Source of the DNA: [Muricauda] lutisoli (nom. illeg.)
Lineage (GTDB): Bacteria > Bacteroidota > Bacteroidia > Flavobacteriales > Flavobacteriaceae
Direction: 5' to 3'
DNA: 64,000 nucleotides
Assembly: GCF_017313105.1 (NCBI RefSeq)
Contig: NZ_JAFLND010000002.1
Span: forward strand, 620,001-684,000
Below are positions 44,720-53,667 of the stretch, in pieces. The position numbers and the translations under genes were made by a program. The notes under the pieces were generated by a model. It searched no databases and was not told where the DNA came from. It worked only from the letters and a program-made list of their open reading frames with translations. Position 1 is the first letter of the stretch. Every line of letters starts with the position of its first letter.

Positions 44720-45785
44720 GGGCATACCTAATTACCACGGGGGATTTGAACAATTTGCAGAGTATTTTTCCGTATACCTGGCCGATAAAGGACACGAGGT
44801 GTTTACATACAATTCCATGAAACACCCTTATCAAGAGAAAACATATAAGGGGGTTCACATAATTCATTGTAATGACCCCGAAGATAAAATTGGAACCCCC
44901 GGGCAGTTTATATATGACCTTAACTGTATTTTGGATGCCAGAAAAAGAAAATTCGATATTATACTTCAATTAGGATATACAAGTAGTTCAATATGGGGTA
45001 AATTATTGCCCAAAAATGCATTGATAATTACCAATATGGATGGATTGGAATGGAAGCGTTCCAAATATTCCAAACCCGTTCGACAGTTTTTAAAATTTGC
45101 CGAAAAGTTGGCCATTAAATCAAGTGATTATTTGATATCGGACTCAAAAGGAATACAAAGCTACCTTATGAATAAATATGGTGCACGGTCAAAGTATATT
45201 GCATATGGTGCTAATATATTTAACACCCCCAATGAAAAAGTGTTGCAGCAATATAATGTTGAGAAACACAAATATAATTTATTAATTGCGAGGTTTGAAC
45301 CTGAAAACAACCTTGAAACTATTTTGGATGGGGCAGCAATATCAAACAAAAAGGAGGTTTTTCTTGTTGTGGGCAAACACAATGTCAATAAATTTGGAAC
45401 ATATTTAAAACAAAAATATCTCAACTCTGAAAACATCAGGTTTATAGGGGGTATTTATAATTTAGAGCATTTAAATAATTTAAGATATTTTTCCAATCTA
45501 TATTTCCATGGTCATTCTGTTGGTGGAACAAATCCATCGTTATTGGAAGCTATGGCTTGTAATACATTGATTATTGCGCATGACAATCAATTCAATAAGG
45601 CAATATTAAAGACAAATGCATTTTATTTTAATACAGCAGGCCAAGTAAAGGAATTTCTTGAGGAGATAAATAAAGGTCAACATAAAGACAAAACTTTAAA
45701 TTGCCGTAGTGACATAGAAAAGTTTTTTAATTGGCCATTGATCAACAAACAATATCTTGATTTTTTTAATGAATGCAGGAAATAG
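44694..45785 (+). CDS. Glycosyltransferase with DUF1972 N-terminus (rhamnosyltransferase-type)
   Basis: A 363-residue GT-B enzyme opening IGTRGIPNYHGGFEQFAEY, the DUF1972 signature, with the C-terminal GGTNPSLLEAMAC donor-site motif. Characterised relatives transfer rhamnose, which suits the rml genes here, but the sugar is inferred. Overlaps both neighbours (26 bp and 17 bp). Confidence 0.88.
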   Translation: MKIAIIGTRGIPNYHGGFEQFAEYFSVYLADKGHEVFTYNSMKHPYQEKTYKGVHIIHCNDPEDKIGTPGQFIYDLNCILDARKRKFDIILQLGYTSSSIWGKLLPKNALIITNMDGLEWKRSKYSKPVRQFLKFAEKLAIKSSDYLISDSKGIQSYLMNKYGARSKYIAYGANIFNTPNEKVLQQYNVEKHKYNLLIARFEPENNLETILDGAAISNKKEVFLVVGKHNVNKFGTYLKQKYLNSENIRFIGGIYNLEHLNNLRYFSNLYFHGHSVGGTNPSLLEAMACNTLIIAHDNQFNKAILKTNAFYFNTAGQVKEFLEEINKGQHKDKTLNCRSDIEKFFNWPLINKQYLDFFNECRK

Positions 45786-47007
45786 AGTTGTAAACACCAT
45801 CAAAAACCTTGATTTGACCCCACATTTATTGGGGTTGATTCTTTCAACTTTGTTATTGGGGTATGTTCTTAGCAGTATTTTTTTGGGAATTTTTGTAGCC
45901 TATGTAATTTACAATATTGCAGTGGGCAAGTATAAAATGGTAATTAATTTATTCCTGATTATACCAATCGCCCTTTATGTATATTTTTCTTTCACATATT
46001 TTTGGTCGGTCGATAAGGAACAAACATTAAGGGGATTAGTGAGGTCACTGAGCATGTTTTTGGTGCCATTTATGTTTTTTTTTATTCCGCGTTTTTCTTT
46101 AAAAGACCTCAACTTCACCTTGAATATTTTTTCTTACTCCAATTTAGGGCTAGGAATTTTGTTTTTGATTTCCTCGACCATTAGGTTTTTATCTTCACAT
46201 AGTCTAAGTGAATTCTACTATCATGATTTAGTAAGTGTTTTGGAATTGAATGCAATATATGTTTCCGCTATTTTCTCCATCAGTTTTTTTCATTTGCTTG
46301 GCAAGGAAAACTCAAAAACAATCGATAAAATAGGAGCTTTGTTTTTATTCTTGTTAATCATATTAATGGCCTCAAAAAGCATATTGTTCATTACATTTAT
46401 TGGGATTATAATTTTCTTTTTTAGAAGAAAACCGGCCATATACTTTAAAAAATATCTGTTTTATGCAGGTTTGATTTCTTTGGCATTGGTTGTTTTTTCC
46501 AAACCAATAACAAATCGAATACTTCAAGAAAAAGGAACTCATTTCCAAGAGGTATTGACAAATAAAAAATTCAACAAAATCTATCCATGGACGGGAACTT
46601 CCATTAGGCTTTTGCAATTACGAATTTTAAAGGAACAAATTGAGGAAGAGGGAATTTTTTGGACAGGTTTTGGTCTTGCCGCATCAAATAATAATTTGAT
46701 TAAAAGACATACTGAATTTAATACGTATTCTGCATTTCATCATTATAATTACCATAACACCTATGCTCAAAGTTTTTCTGAAACTGGAATTATAGGCCTT
46801 TTGTTCTTATTGATTTTTTTAGGACGTAACCTCATTAATGGATTTAAAAGTAAATCCTATGTTTTTTTTATGTCCAGTCTACTAATGATAATTTGGCCTT
46901 TAACTGAATCTGTGTTATCAAGGCAGCGCGGAATTTATTTTTTTATAATCTTGATATGTGTTTTTAACCATGTTCGTTATATTCAGAACAAATTAAATGC
47001 AGAGTAA
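45769..47007 (+). CDS. O-antigen ligase/polymerase-like membrane protein (2)
   Basis: A 412-residue polytopic protein of the O-antigen ligase family: hydrophobic helices throughout and a periplasmic-loop motif YHNTYAQSFSETGIIGL near residues 323-339, close to the HNxYL motif of WaaL/Wzy. Two such proteins in one locus suggests one polymerase and one ligase. Overlaps the DUF1972 gene by 17 bp; a TTG 12 nt upstream is in frame but ATG 45769 is chosen. Confidence 0.8.
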   Translation: MNAGNRVVNTIKNLDLTPHLLGLILSTLLLGYVLSSIFLGIFVAYVIYNIAVGKYKMVINLFLIIPIALYVYFSFTYFWSVDKEQTLRGLVRSLSMFLVPFMFFFIPRFSLKDLNFTLNIFSYSNLGLGILFLISSTIRFLSSHSLSEFYYHDLVSVLELNAIYVSAIFSISFFHLLGKENSKTIDKIGALFLFLLIILMASKSILFITFIGIIIFFFRRKPAIYFKKYLFYAGLISLALVVFSKPITNRILQEKGTHFQEVLTNKKFNKIYPWTGTSIRLLQLRILKEQIEEEGIFWTGFGLAASNNNLIKRHTEFNTYSAFHHYNYHNTYAQSFSETGIIGLLFLLIFLGRNLINGFKSKSYVFFMSSLLMIIWPLTESVLSRQRGIYFFIILICVFNHVRYIQNKLNAE

Positions 47008-47111
47008 TAAATTGCTACCCCTGGGTAAAAGGAGAATATTGCCCTAAAAAATCTTGAAGTATACTTTGATTAGGTATTGTTTGGAAAATAGCAAATAGGT
47101 TATTATAGGGT

Positions 47112-47119
47112 ATATTTGT
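47112..47119 (+). promoter_or_regulatory. -7 promoter element (TATATTTG) of the priming transferase gene
   Basis: Fits TAnnTTTG, 29 nt before ATG 47149, in a 141-bp spacer that breaks the otherwise overlapping glycan genes. Confidence 0.55.
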
Positions 47120-47148
47120 TTTTATTTATAGGGTACTAAAAAACATCA

Positions 47149-48501
47149 ATGCTTTTTAAACAACATAGATATTCAAATTTAATTACACCCATTTCCTATT
47201 TGATAGATTTGGCAGTTTTGAATATGTTTTTGTATATCTTGCCAATCAACTTCCAAACTCCTGTGTTGATACATCTGTATATCACTCTGGCCTGGATTGT
47301 TATCTCAATAAAAAATGAATTTTACACCATTTACAGATTTTCAAAGGTCACTTATATTATAAGATTGATTTTTGTACAGTTTGTCTTTTTTTTCTTGACA
47401 CTTTATGCCTTTATTGGCTTCTTCAAACAACCAATAATAAGCAGACTTGCACTCGGCGAATACTTTGTACTTGTTTTTGTCATAATATCAACCATAAAAC
47501 TTTTGAGCTATTTCTTGTTGATGGAGTATCGGGAAAAGGTAAAAGGAAACTTGAGGAATGTGGTAATTATTGGGAAAAACAAGAAAACAGACCAACTGCG
47601 AAATGTATTTAAAGATAGAGCGGAGTTTGGCTATAATTTTCAAAAACAATTTTCGCCTAAATCAAAAGATTTTGATATTCAAGATTGCTTGGACTATATA
47701 ATGAGAAAAAATATAGACGAAATCTATTGCTCAATTTCAGAACTTAAAAATGAAGAGATCGCCAAGTTCATCAGTTTTGCGGATAACAACTTAAAAACAC
47801 TTAAGTTTATCCCGGACAATAAAAATATCTTTTCTAAAAAATTAAAGTTCGAATATTACGATTATATCCCTGTGCTTTCCTTGAGGGATATTCCGTTGGA
47901 CAGCCCCATAAACGCTTTTATAAAAAGAAGTTTTGATATAGTTTTTTCTCTTGTAGTTATTATTGGTTTACTCTCATGGCTAACACCAATTTTAGCTTTA
48001 CTGATTACTCTTGAATCACGTGGTCCTGTATTTTTTAGGCAAACCAGAAATGGAATCGACAATAGGGAGTTCTATTGTTATAAGTTCCGATCTATGGCTC
48101 CCAATAAAAATGCAGATGATATTCAAGCCACCAAAAACGACATGAGAATCACCAAAATCGGTAAGTTTATCCGAAGAACCAGTATCGATGAGCTCCCTCA
48201 ATTTTATAATGTTTTGTTTGGTACCATGTCGGTAGTGGGTCCACGTCCCCACATGGTAAAACATACCAATGAATATGCGACCAGTGTGGACAAGTATATG
48301 GTTAGGCATTTTGTTAAACCTGGAATTACCGGTTTGGCACAAGTTCGTGGATATCGAGGGGAAATTGAACAGGAGGCCGACATTCAAAATCGAATTAAGT
48401 TCGATATTTTTTATATTGAGAACTGGTCGATGTTTTTAGATTTAAAGATTATAGTTCAAACAGTTTTAAACGCATTTAAAGGTGAAGCCAAGGCTTATTA
48501 G
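47149..48501 (+). CDS. WcaJ-type undecaprenyl-phosphate sugar-phosphate transferase
   Basis: A 450-residue polyisoprenyl-phosphate hexose-1-phosphate transferase. Four N-terminal membrane helices, a Rossmann-like middle, a re-entrant helix (about 262-285) and the catalytic C-terminal domain (KFRSM near 318; SIDELPQFYNVLFGTMSVVG and GITGLAQVRGYRGE) are all present. It starts the lipid-linked repeating unit in the inner membrane. Its own promoter word is present; UXS follows 6 bp later. Confidence 0.9.
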   Translation: MLFKQHRYSNLITPISYLIDLAVLNMFLYILPINFQTPVLIHLYITLAWIVISIKNEFYTIYRFSKVTYIIRLIFVQFVFFFLTLYAFIGFFKQPIISRLALGEYFVLVFVIISTIKLLSYFLLMEYREKVKGNLRNVVIIGKNKKTDQLRNVFKDRAEFGYNFQKQFSPKSKDFDIQDCLDYIMRKNIDEIYCSISELKNEEIAKFISFADNNLKTLKFIPDNKNIFSKKLKFEYYDYIPVLSLRDIPLDSPINAFIKRSFDIVFSLVVIIGLLSWLTPILALLITLESRGPVFFRQTRNGIDNREFYCYKFRSMAPNKNADDIQATKNDMRITKIGKFIRRTSIDELPQFYNVLFGTMSVVGPRPHMVKHTNEYATSVDKYMVRHFVKPGITGLAQVRGYRGEIEQEADIQNRIKFDIFYIENWSMFLDLKIIVQTVLNAFKGEAKAY

Positions 48502-48507
48502 GATCTT

Positions 48508-49485
48508 ATGAAAAAAACACTCATTACCGGAGCAGCTGGATTTTTAGGGTCTCATCTTTGTGATCGCTTCATTTCGGAAGGCCATCATGTTATTGGGATG
48601 GACAACCTCATAACTGGCGACCTTAGAAACATAGAGCACTTGTTTCACCTTAAACGGTTCGAGTTTTTCCATCATGACGTGACCAAGTTCGTCCATGTTC
48701 CAGGTAAAATGGACTATATCCTTCACTTTGCCTCACCAGCGAGCCCTATCGATTACTTAAAGATTCCAATTGAAACCCTCAAAGTTGGCTCATTGGGTAC
48801 GCTCAACTTGTTGGGGTTGGCTAGAGATCATGGCGCTCGTATTCTGGTAGCTTCAACTTCCGAAGTGTATGGAGACCCTTTGGTTCATCCACAAAGCGAG
48901 GACTATTTTGGCAACGTTAGCCCCATAGGCCCAAGAGGGGTTTACGATGAGGCCAAACGCTTTATGGAATCCATTACCATGGCTTATCACAGGCATCATG
49001 GATTGGATACCCGAATAGTTCGAATATTTAACACCTACGGTTCAAGAATGCGACTGAACGATGGAAGGGTTGTCCCCGCATTCATGGGACAGGCAATCCG
49101 TGGGGAAGATTTAACCGTTTTTGGAGATGGTTCACAATCACGATCGTTTACCTATATCGATGACCAAATCGAGGGTATCTACCGCCTTTTGATGAGCGAT
49201 TATGTGGAGCCTATCAATATTGGAAACCCTGATGAAACTACCATTCTCGAATTTGCGGAGGAAATCATCAAACTAACGGGAACCGACCAAAAAATTGTGT
49301 TCAAACCCTTGCCTCAAGATGACCCCATGCAGCGGCAGCCAGATATTACCCGTGCCAAGGAGATTTTGGGTTGGGAACCAAAAGTGCATCGTTCCGAAGG
49401 ACTTAAAAAAGTATATGAATACTTTAAATCGCTTTCCCATGATCAGTTGTGGGAAGCACACAGAGATTTCTCGCCAAATAACTAG
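48508..49485 (+). CDS. uxs: UDP-glucuronate decarboxylase (UDP-xylose synthase)
   Basis: SDR enzyme converting UDP-glucuronate to UDP-xylose. [10 protein letters not shown] is at residues 8-17, STSEVYGDP near 117-125 and the catalytic YDEAKR (Y146, K150), with the [10 protein letters not shown] motif found in UXS enzymes. 325 residues. UDP-glucose dehydrogenase, which would supply UDP-glucuronate, is not in the window. Co-transcribed with the priming transferase. Confidence 0.9.
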   Translation: MKKTLITGAAGFLGSHLCDRFISEGHHVIGMDNLITGDLRNIEHLFHLKRFEFFHHDVTKFVHVPGKMDYILHFASPASPIDYLKIPIETLKVGSLGTLNLLGLARDHGARILVASTSEVYGDPLVHPQSEDYFGNVSPIGPRGVYDEAKRFMESITMAYHRHHGLDTRIVRIFNTYGSRMRLNDGRVVPAFMGQAIRGEDLTVFGDGSQSRSFTYIDDQIEGIYRLLMSDYVEPINIGNPDETTILEFAEEIIKLTGTDQKIVFKPLPQDDPMQRQPDITRAKEILGWEPKVHRSEGLKKVYEYFKSLSHDQLWEAHRDFSPNN

Positions 49486-49506
49486 TCAAAAGTTCCCATC
49501 AAAACG

Positions 49507-49514
49507 TACTTTTG
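49507..49514 (+). promoter_or_regulatory. -7 promoter element (TACTTTTG) of purD
   Basis: Fits TAnnTTTG, 15 nt before the purD ATG. Confidence 0.6.
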
Positions 49515-49529
49515 CCAAAACGTTGAATC

Positions 49530-50801
49530 ATGAACATCTTGGTCTTGGGTGCTGGCGGTCGCGAACATGCCATTTCCCTCAAAATTTCACAAAGTCCTAA
49601 AACTTCTAAATTATTTGTAGCTCCCGGTAATGCAGGTACATCACAAATAGCCACAAATATTGATGTAGGGGTAAACGATTTTGAATCCATTAAACAATTG
49701 GTGCTGAAAGAAAACATCGATTTGGTGGTGGTTGGACCGGAAGATCCATTGGTAAATGGAGTGCACGATTTTTTCTTGAATGATGTAGAGCTCAAAACCG
49801 TTCCTGTGATCGGTCCGGAAAAAGCTGCTGCAGAACTGGAAGGAAGCAAAGAATTTGCCAAAGAGTTTATGATGAGGCACAATATTCCAACCGCAGCCTA
49901 TCAAAGTTTTACCAGTGAAACATTGGAGGAAGGTTATGCCTTTTTGGAAACGCTCAATCCTCCTTATGTTTTAAAGGCCGATGGACTTGCGGCAGGGAAA
50001 GGTGTATTGATTCTTCAAGATTTACAAGAGGCCAAGGATGAACTCAAATCCATGTTGGTCGATTCCAAATTTGGAAACGCAAGCGCCACGGTGGTAATAG
50101 AAGAATTCTTGGACGGTATAGAACTGAGCTGTTTTGTACTTACCGATGGAACTAACTACAAAATCCTACCAACCGCTAAGGATTACAAAAGAATAGGAGA
50201 AGGGGACACGGGACTCAATACAGGGGGCATGGGCGCTATTTCACCCGTTCCTTTTACCGATAGGGCATTTATGGACAAGATAGAGCACAAAATTGTGAAA
50301 CCGACCGTAGACGGCCTTAAAAAGGACAATTTGCCCTATGTGGGTTTTATCTTTATCGGATTGATAAAAGTCGGTGACGAGCCCAAGGTAATCGAATACA
50401 ATGTTCGTATGGGAGATCCTGAGACGGAGGTTGTAATGCCACGACTAAAAAGTGATTTGGTAGACGTGCTTCTCGCGATGGCCAACGGAACCTTGGACCA
50501 AGTGGACCTTCAAATTGACGAAAGGGCCGCAACAACGGTAATGGCGGTATCCGGTGGTTACCCAGAGGCCTACGAAAAAGGAAAGGAAATCACGGGCACG
50601 GAAAATATCGAAGATTCCATTGTTTTCCACGCGGGCACTAAACTGTCAGACGGGAAAGTGGTCACCAACGGAGGGCGTGTAATAGCAGTAACTTCCTTTG
50701 GAAAAGACTTTAAGGAAGCACTGAAAACATCCTATCAAAACATGGAAAAGCTCCACTTTGATGGAATGTATTATCGAAAAGATTTAGGATTTGATCTATA
50801 G
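49530..50801 (+). CDS. purD: Phosphoribosylamine-glycine ligase
   Basis: Second enzyme of purine synthesis, joining glycine to phosphoribosylamine with ATP. The N-terminal VLGAGGREHA (residues 4-13), VVGPEDPLVNG near 68-78 and the ATP-grasp segment KADGLAAGKGV (about 149-159) are intact; EYNVRMGDPETE closes the active site. 423 residues, full length. Its stop codon meets that of the opposite-strand DUF6341 gene. Confidence 0.97.
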   Translation: MNILVLGAGGREHAISLKISQSPKTSKLFVAPGNAGTSQIATNIDVGVNDFESIKQLVLKENIDLVVVGPEDPLVNGVHDFFLNDVELKTVPVIGPEKAAAELEGSKEFAKEFMMRHNIPTAAYQSFTSETLEEGYAFLETLNPPYVLKADGLAAGKGVLILQDLQEAKDELKSMLVDSKFGNASATVVIEEFLDGIELSCFVLTDGTNYKILPTAKDYKRIGEGDTGLNTGGMGAISPVPFTDRAFMDKIEHKIVKPTVDGLKKDNLPYVGFIFIGLIKVGDEPKVIEYNVRMGDPETEVVMPRLKSDLVDVLLAMANGTLDQVDLQIDERAATTVMAVSGGYPEAYEKGKEITGTENIEDSIVFHAGTKLSDGKVVTNGGRVIAVTSFGKDFKEALKTSYQNMEKLHFDGMYYRKDLGFDL

Positions 50802-51017
50802 GTAAGAGTGGGAGCTAATGCTCTTATCTTCCTCGCCACTATCGTTGAAAATTTTCAGTTGCTGCATCCAGTATGCTGCGGCAATCAAACCAATAACGAA
50901 GAAAATCCAGTTAATAGTGTTGGAACCCCACCAGCTCTGCATAAAGCGGAAAAAATCGTAAGGTGCGAAAAGGTAGTTTACAAATAAGTCCTCTATACCG
51001 TAAAAAAACTTGCTCAT
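50796..51017 (-). CDS. Small membrane protein, DUF6341
   Basis: A 73-residue single-span membrane protein (helix about 34-51) with the highly conserved start FFYGIEDLFVNYLFAPYDFF and tail ISSHSYL of the flavobacterial family I recall as DUF6341, sometimes misnamed in databases. A TACTTTTG promoter word is 20 nt upstream. Convergent with purD, overlapping by 6 bp. Function unknown. Confidence 0.85.
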   Translation of the reverse strand: MSKFFYGIEDLFVNYLFAPYDFFRFMQSWWGSNTINWIFFVIGLIAAAYWMQQLKIFNDSGEEDKSISSHSYL

Positions 51018-51036
51018 GTTGGCTATATTTACTTTA

Positions 51037-51044
51037 CAAAAGTA
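51037..51044 (-). promoter_or_regulatory. -7 promoter element (TACTTTTG) of the DUF6341 gene
   Basis: Fits TAnnTTTG on the minus strand, 20 nt before ATG 51017. It lies in the 39-bp spacer shared with the divergent DUF6427 gene. Confidence 0.6.
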
Positions 51045-51056
51045 GCAAAAGATAGG

Positions 51057-51986
51057 ATGATTTCAAGCTTTTTCGGAAAAACAAAACCCATAAATTACAT
51101 TGTCCTTGCCCTATGTTTGTTTCTTTTTTATTTCACCAGTGTGTTTTTCCAGCTCGGAGAACAAAAGATCAATGAGGTTATTCCCCTGGAAATCCTGTTG
51201 TTTGCTTGTTTGTTATTGTCGGTTTTTATCATCAATCAAATTGTAAGATCGGAAAAGGCAACGGAACGCAATTCCTACACCATGGTGTTTTTTGTGTTGT
51301 TGATCTTGGCTTTTTCCGACGAGTTGATTCTTCAAAATGTGATCTTCGCGAATTTTTTTCTGCTCTTGGCTTTTTGGAGGATACTGTCAATTAAATCCAT
51401 AAGAAATGTAAAACACAAGATTTTTGATGCTTCCCTTTTGATCGCCATCGCAAGCTTGTTCTACGATTGGGCCATTGCGTTCATGCTTCTTGTTTTTTTT
51501 GTGATTGCCGTGTACGATAGGAAAACCATCAAGAACTGGATAGTTCCTTTCCTGGGGCTGGCCACAATTTTTATACTGACCTTTACCGTGCTTAAACTAA
51601 AGGGGTCCTTGAATTTCTTTGAAGACCATTATCAATTTTCCCTTGGGCTTTTTACAACAAAATCATTTTTTCAGGTACTAAATATAAAAACCTTGGTTTA
51701 TCTGATCTTGACGATTATTGTTTCCATTTCGGTATTTGTCCGTCTGCGCAATGTGAGCGGTGGCAAATTGCTTTTGCTTCGAATCGTTTTTTTGATTTTT
51801 GTGCTGGGCACCGGTATTATACTTTTCACCCCTGCTGATGCCTCCCCCGTTCTTGTCACTTTTTTTCCAGCATCGGTTTTTCTTACCAATTATCTCGAAG
51901 CTATTAAAAAAAGGAAGCTTCAGGAAATGGCTTTAATTGGCTCCATGCTAGTCGCCTTGTCCCTTTTTGCTTTTCATTTGAATTAA
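51057..51986 (+). CDS. Integral membrane protein, DUF6427
   Basis: A 309-residue polytopic membrane protein with roughly nine or ten helices and the opening ISSFFGKTKPINYIVL, matching the flavobacterial DUF6427 family as I remember it. Divergent from the DUF6341 gene with a 39-bp shared spacer, so the two promoters must lie back to back. Function unknown. Confidence 0.82.
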   Translation: MISSFFGKTKPINYIVLALCLFLFYFTSVFFQLGEQKINEVIPLEILLFACLLLSVFIINQIVRSEKATERNSYTMVFFVLLILAFSDELILQNVIFANFFLLLAFWRILSIKSIRNVKHKIFDASLLIAIASLFYDWAIAFMLLVFFVIAVYDRKTIKNWIVPFLGLATIFILTFTVLKLKGSLNFFEDHYQFSLGLFTTKSFFQVLNIKTLVYLILTIIVSISVFVRLRNVSGGKLLLLRIVFLIFVLGTGIILFTPADASPVLVTFFPASVFLTNYLEAIKKRKLQEMALIGSMLVALSLFAFHLN

Positions 51987-52002
51987 GTATGCCATAAAGC
52001 AA

Positions 52003-52010
52003 TATCTTTG
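52003..52010 (+). promoter_or_regulatory. Promoter of the DUF4254 gene (-33 TTTG, -7 TATCTTTG)
   Basis: TATCTTTG fits TAnnTTTG, 18 nt before ATG 52029, and a TTTG at 51977-51980 stands 22 bp upstream, within the known -33/-7 spacing. The best two-part promoter in the window. Confidence 0.65.
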
Positions 52011-52028
52011 AACAAATTTATTTGAGCT

Positions 52029-52634
52029 ATGTTCAGCGATTTTGCATTCAAAATATTTCAGGAAAGTATAGACACCTACCACATTAAAGACGATGTGTAC
52101 CAAGAATTCACGAACCCTTATCCAAAAGACAAAGTAGAGCACTTGCTTTATAGAAAAAACTGGATAGATACCGTGCAATGGCATTACGAGGACATTATAC
52201 GCGACCCGGATATTGAACCTGTCGCCGCTTTGGAACTGAAACGTAAAATTGACGCCAGTAATCAGGATCGTACGGATTTGGTGGAGTACATCGACAGTTA
52301 TTTTTTAAAAAAATACCAATCGGTTCAAGTAAAGGACAATGCCACCATCAATACAGAAAGTCCTGCTTGGGCCATAGACCGACTTTCCATTTTGGCACTG
52401 AAGATTTATCATATGCAAGAAGAGGTGAATCGTACGGATGCCTCTCCAGAGCATATTGAAAAGTGTAGCGATAAATTGGCCGTGCTTTTGGAGCAAAAAA
52501 AGGACCTTTCTACCGCCATTGACCGATTGTTGGCAGATATTGAAGCGGGAGACAAGTACATGAAGGTTTATAAGCAGATGAAAATGTACAACGACGACGA
52601 ATTAAATCCAGTTCTTCGTGGACAAAAAGGGTAA
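52029..52634 (+). CDS. DUF4254 family protein
   Basis: A 201-residue, mostly helical soluble protein with the conserved block RTDLVEYIDSYF and ETSP-like NTESPAWAIDRLSIL, typical of DUF4254. These genes usually lie beside a family 9 glycosyltransferase gene, as here, where the overlap is 17 bp. A role in lipopolysaccharide core synthesis is inferred from that pairing only. Confidence 0.88.
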   Translation: MFSDFAFKIFQESIDTYHIKDDVYQEFTNPYPKDKVEHLLYRKNWIDTVQWHYEDIIRDPDIEPVAALELKRKIDASNQDRTDLVEYIDSYFLKKYQSVQVKDNATINTESPAWAIDRLSILALKIYHMQEEVNRTDASPEHIEKCSDKLAVLLEQKKDLSTAIDRLLADIEAGDKYMKVYKQMKMYNDDELNPVLRGQKG

Positions 52635-53667
52635 ACATACCCATATTTTGGTCATTCGTTTATCGGCGATGGGCGATGTAGCCATGACCGCTCCCATAAT
52701 TCGCGCCCTAACCCGACAATATCCAGAGGTACAGTTGACCGTGCTTACCAAGAAACTTTTCATGCCCATTTTTAATGGGTTGGAGAATGTAAAGGTAAAG
52801 GAAGCCGATGTTAAAAACCATCACAAGGGCTTGATGGGGCTTTGGCGCCTGTACAAAGAACTAAAACCCTTACAGTTTGATGCGGTTGCAGACCTCCATA
52901 ATGTATTGCGCAGTCGAGTGCTTAAAAAGTACTTTGCCCTAGAGCGAATACCTTTTGCTCAGATAGATAAAGGACGAAAGGATAAAAAGGCGCTCACACG
53001 GTCCAAAAACAAGGTCTTTGAGCAACTCAAAACCACCCATGAGCGTTATGCCGATGTTTTTGAAGAACTAGGTTATGCAGTTGATATATCCACAGTAAAA
53101 CCATTGGGTCGTGTACAGCTATCCGAAAAAGTGTTGGGTTTGGTACAGCAAGACACCAAGAAATGGGTCGGAATAGCTCCTTTTGCTGCCCATGAAGGCA
53201 AAATGTACCCGTTGGAACTTACCCAAGAGGTTATCAAACAACTCAATGAGACCGATAGGTATAAAATATTGCTGTTTGGTGGAGGTGCCAAGGAAGTGGC
53301 AGCATTGGAAAAGTTGGCCGACAATTATGAAAATACTCTCTGCATGGCCGGCAAACTAAATCTTTCCGAAGAATTACAATTGATTTCCAATTTGGATGTA
53401 ATGTTATCCATGGACAGTGGCAATGCACACATGGCAGCCAATTATGGCATTCCGGTGGTTACCATCTGGGGCGTGACCCATCCGTATGCCGGGTTTTATC
53501 CATTTGGTCAACCTTTGGACAATGCACTTTTGGCAAATCGGGAGGCTTACCCCTTAATTCCGACCTCGGTCTACGGGAATAAAGTGCCAGAAGGCTATGA
53601 AAGCGCCATGAAAACTATTCAGCCACAGGAAGTGCTGGAGAAGTTGATGGGGATTTTGGAGAGTTAA
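52618..53667 (+). CDS. Glycosyltransferase family 9 (heptosyltransferase-like)
   Basis: A 349-residue GT-B enzyme of the ADP-heptose:LPS heptosyltransferase family: ILVIRLSAMGDVAMTAPIIRAL near the start and the SMDSGNAHMAANYGIPVV acceptor/donor motif near 262-279. GTG start at 52618 within the DUF4254 gene. It probably adds a sugar to the lipopolysaccharide inner core. Its stop overlaps the opposite-strand arsS stop by 4 bp. Confidence 0.9.
   Translation: MDKKGKHTHILVIRLSAMGDVAMTAPIIRALTRQYPEVQLTVLTKKLFMPIFNGLENVKVKEADVKNHHKGLMGLWRLYKELKPLQFDAVADLHNVLRSRVLKKYFALERIPFAQIDKGRKDKKALTRSKNKVFEQLKTTHERYADVFEELGYAVDISTVKPLGRVQLSEKVLGLVQQDTKKWVGIAPFAAHEGKMYPLELTQEVIKQLNETDRYKILLFGGGAKEVAALEKLADNYENTLCMAGKLNLSEELQLISNLDVMLSMDSGNAHMAANYGIPVVTIWGVTHPYAGFYPFGQPLDNALLANREAYPLIPTSVYGNKVPEGYESAMKTIQPQEVLEKLMGILES

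Noticed and set aside
47016..47027. TACCC-CT-GGGTA hairpin after the second Wzy-like gene as a terminator
   Set aside because: The stem is only 5 bp and no T run follows.
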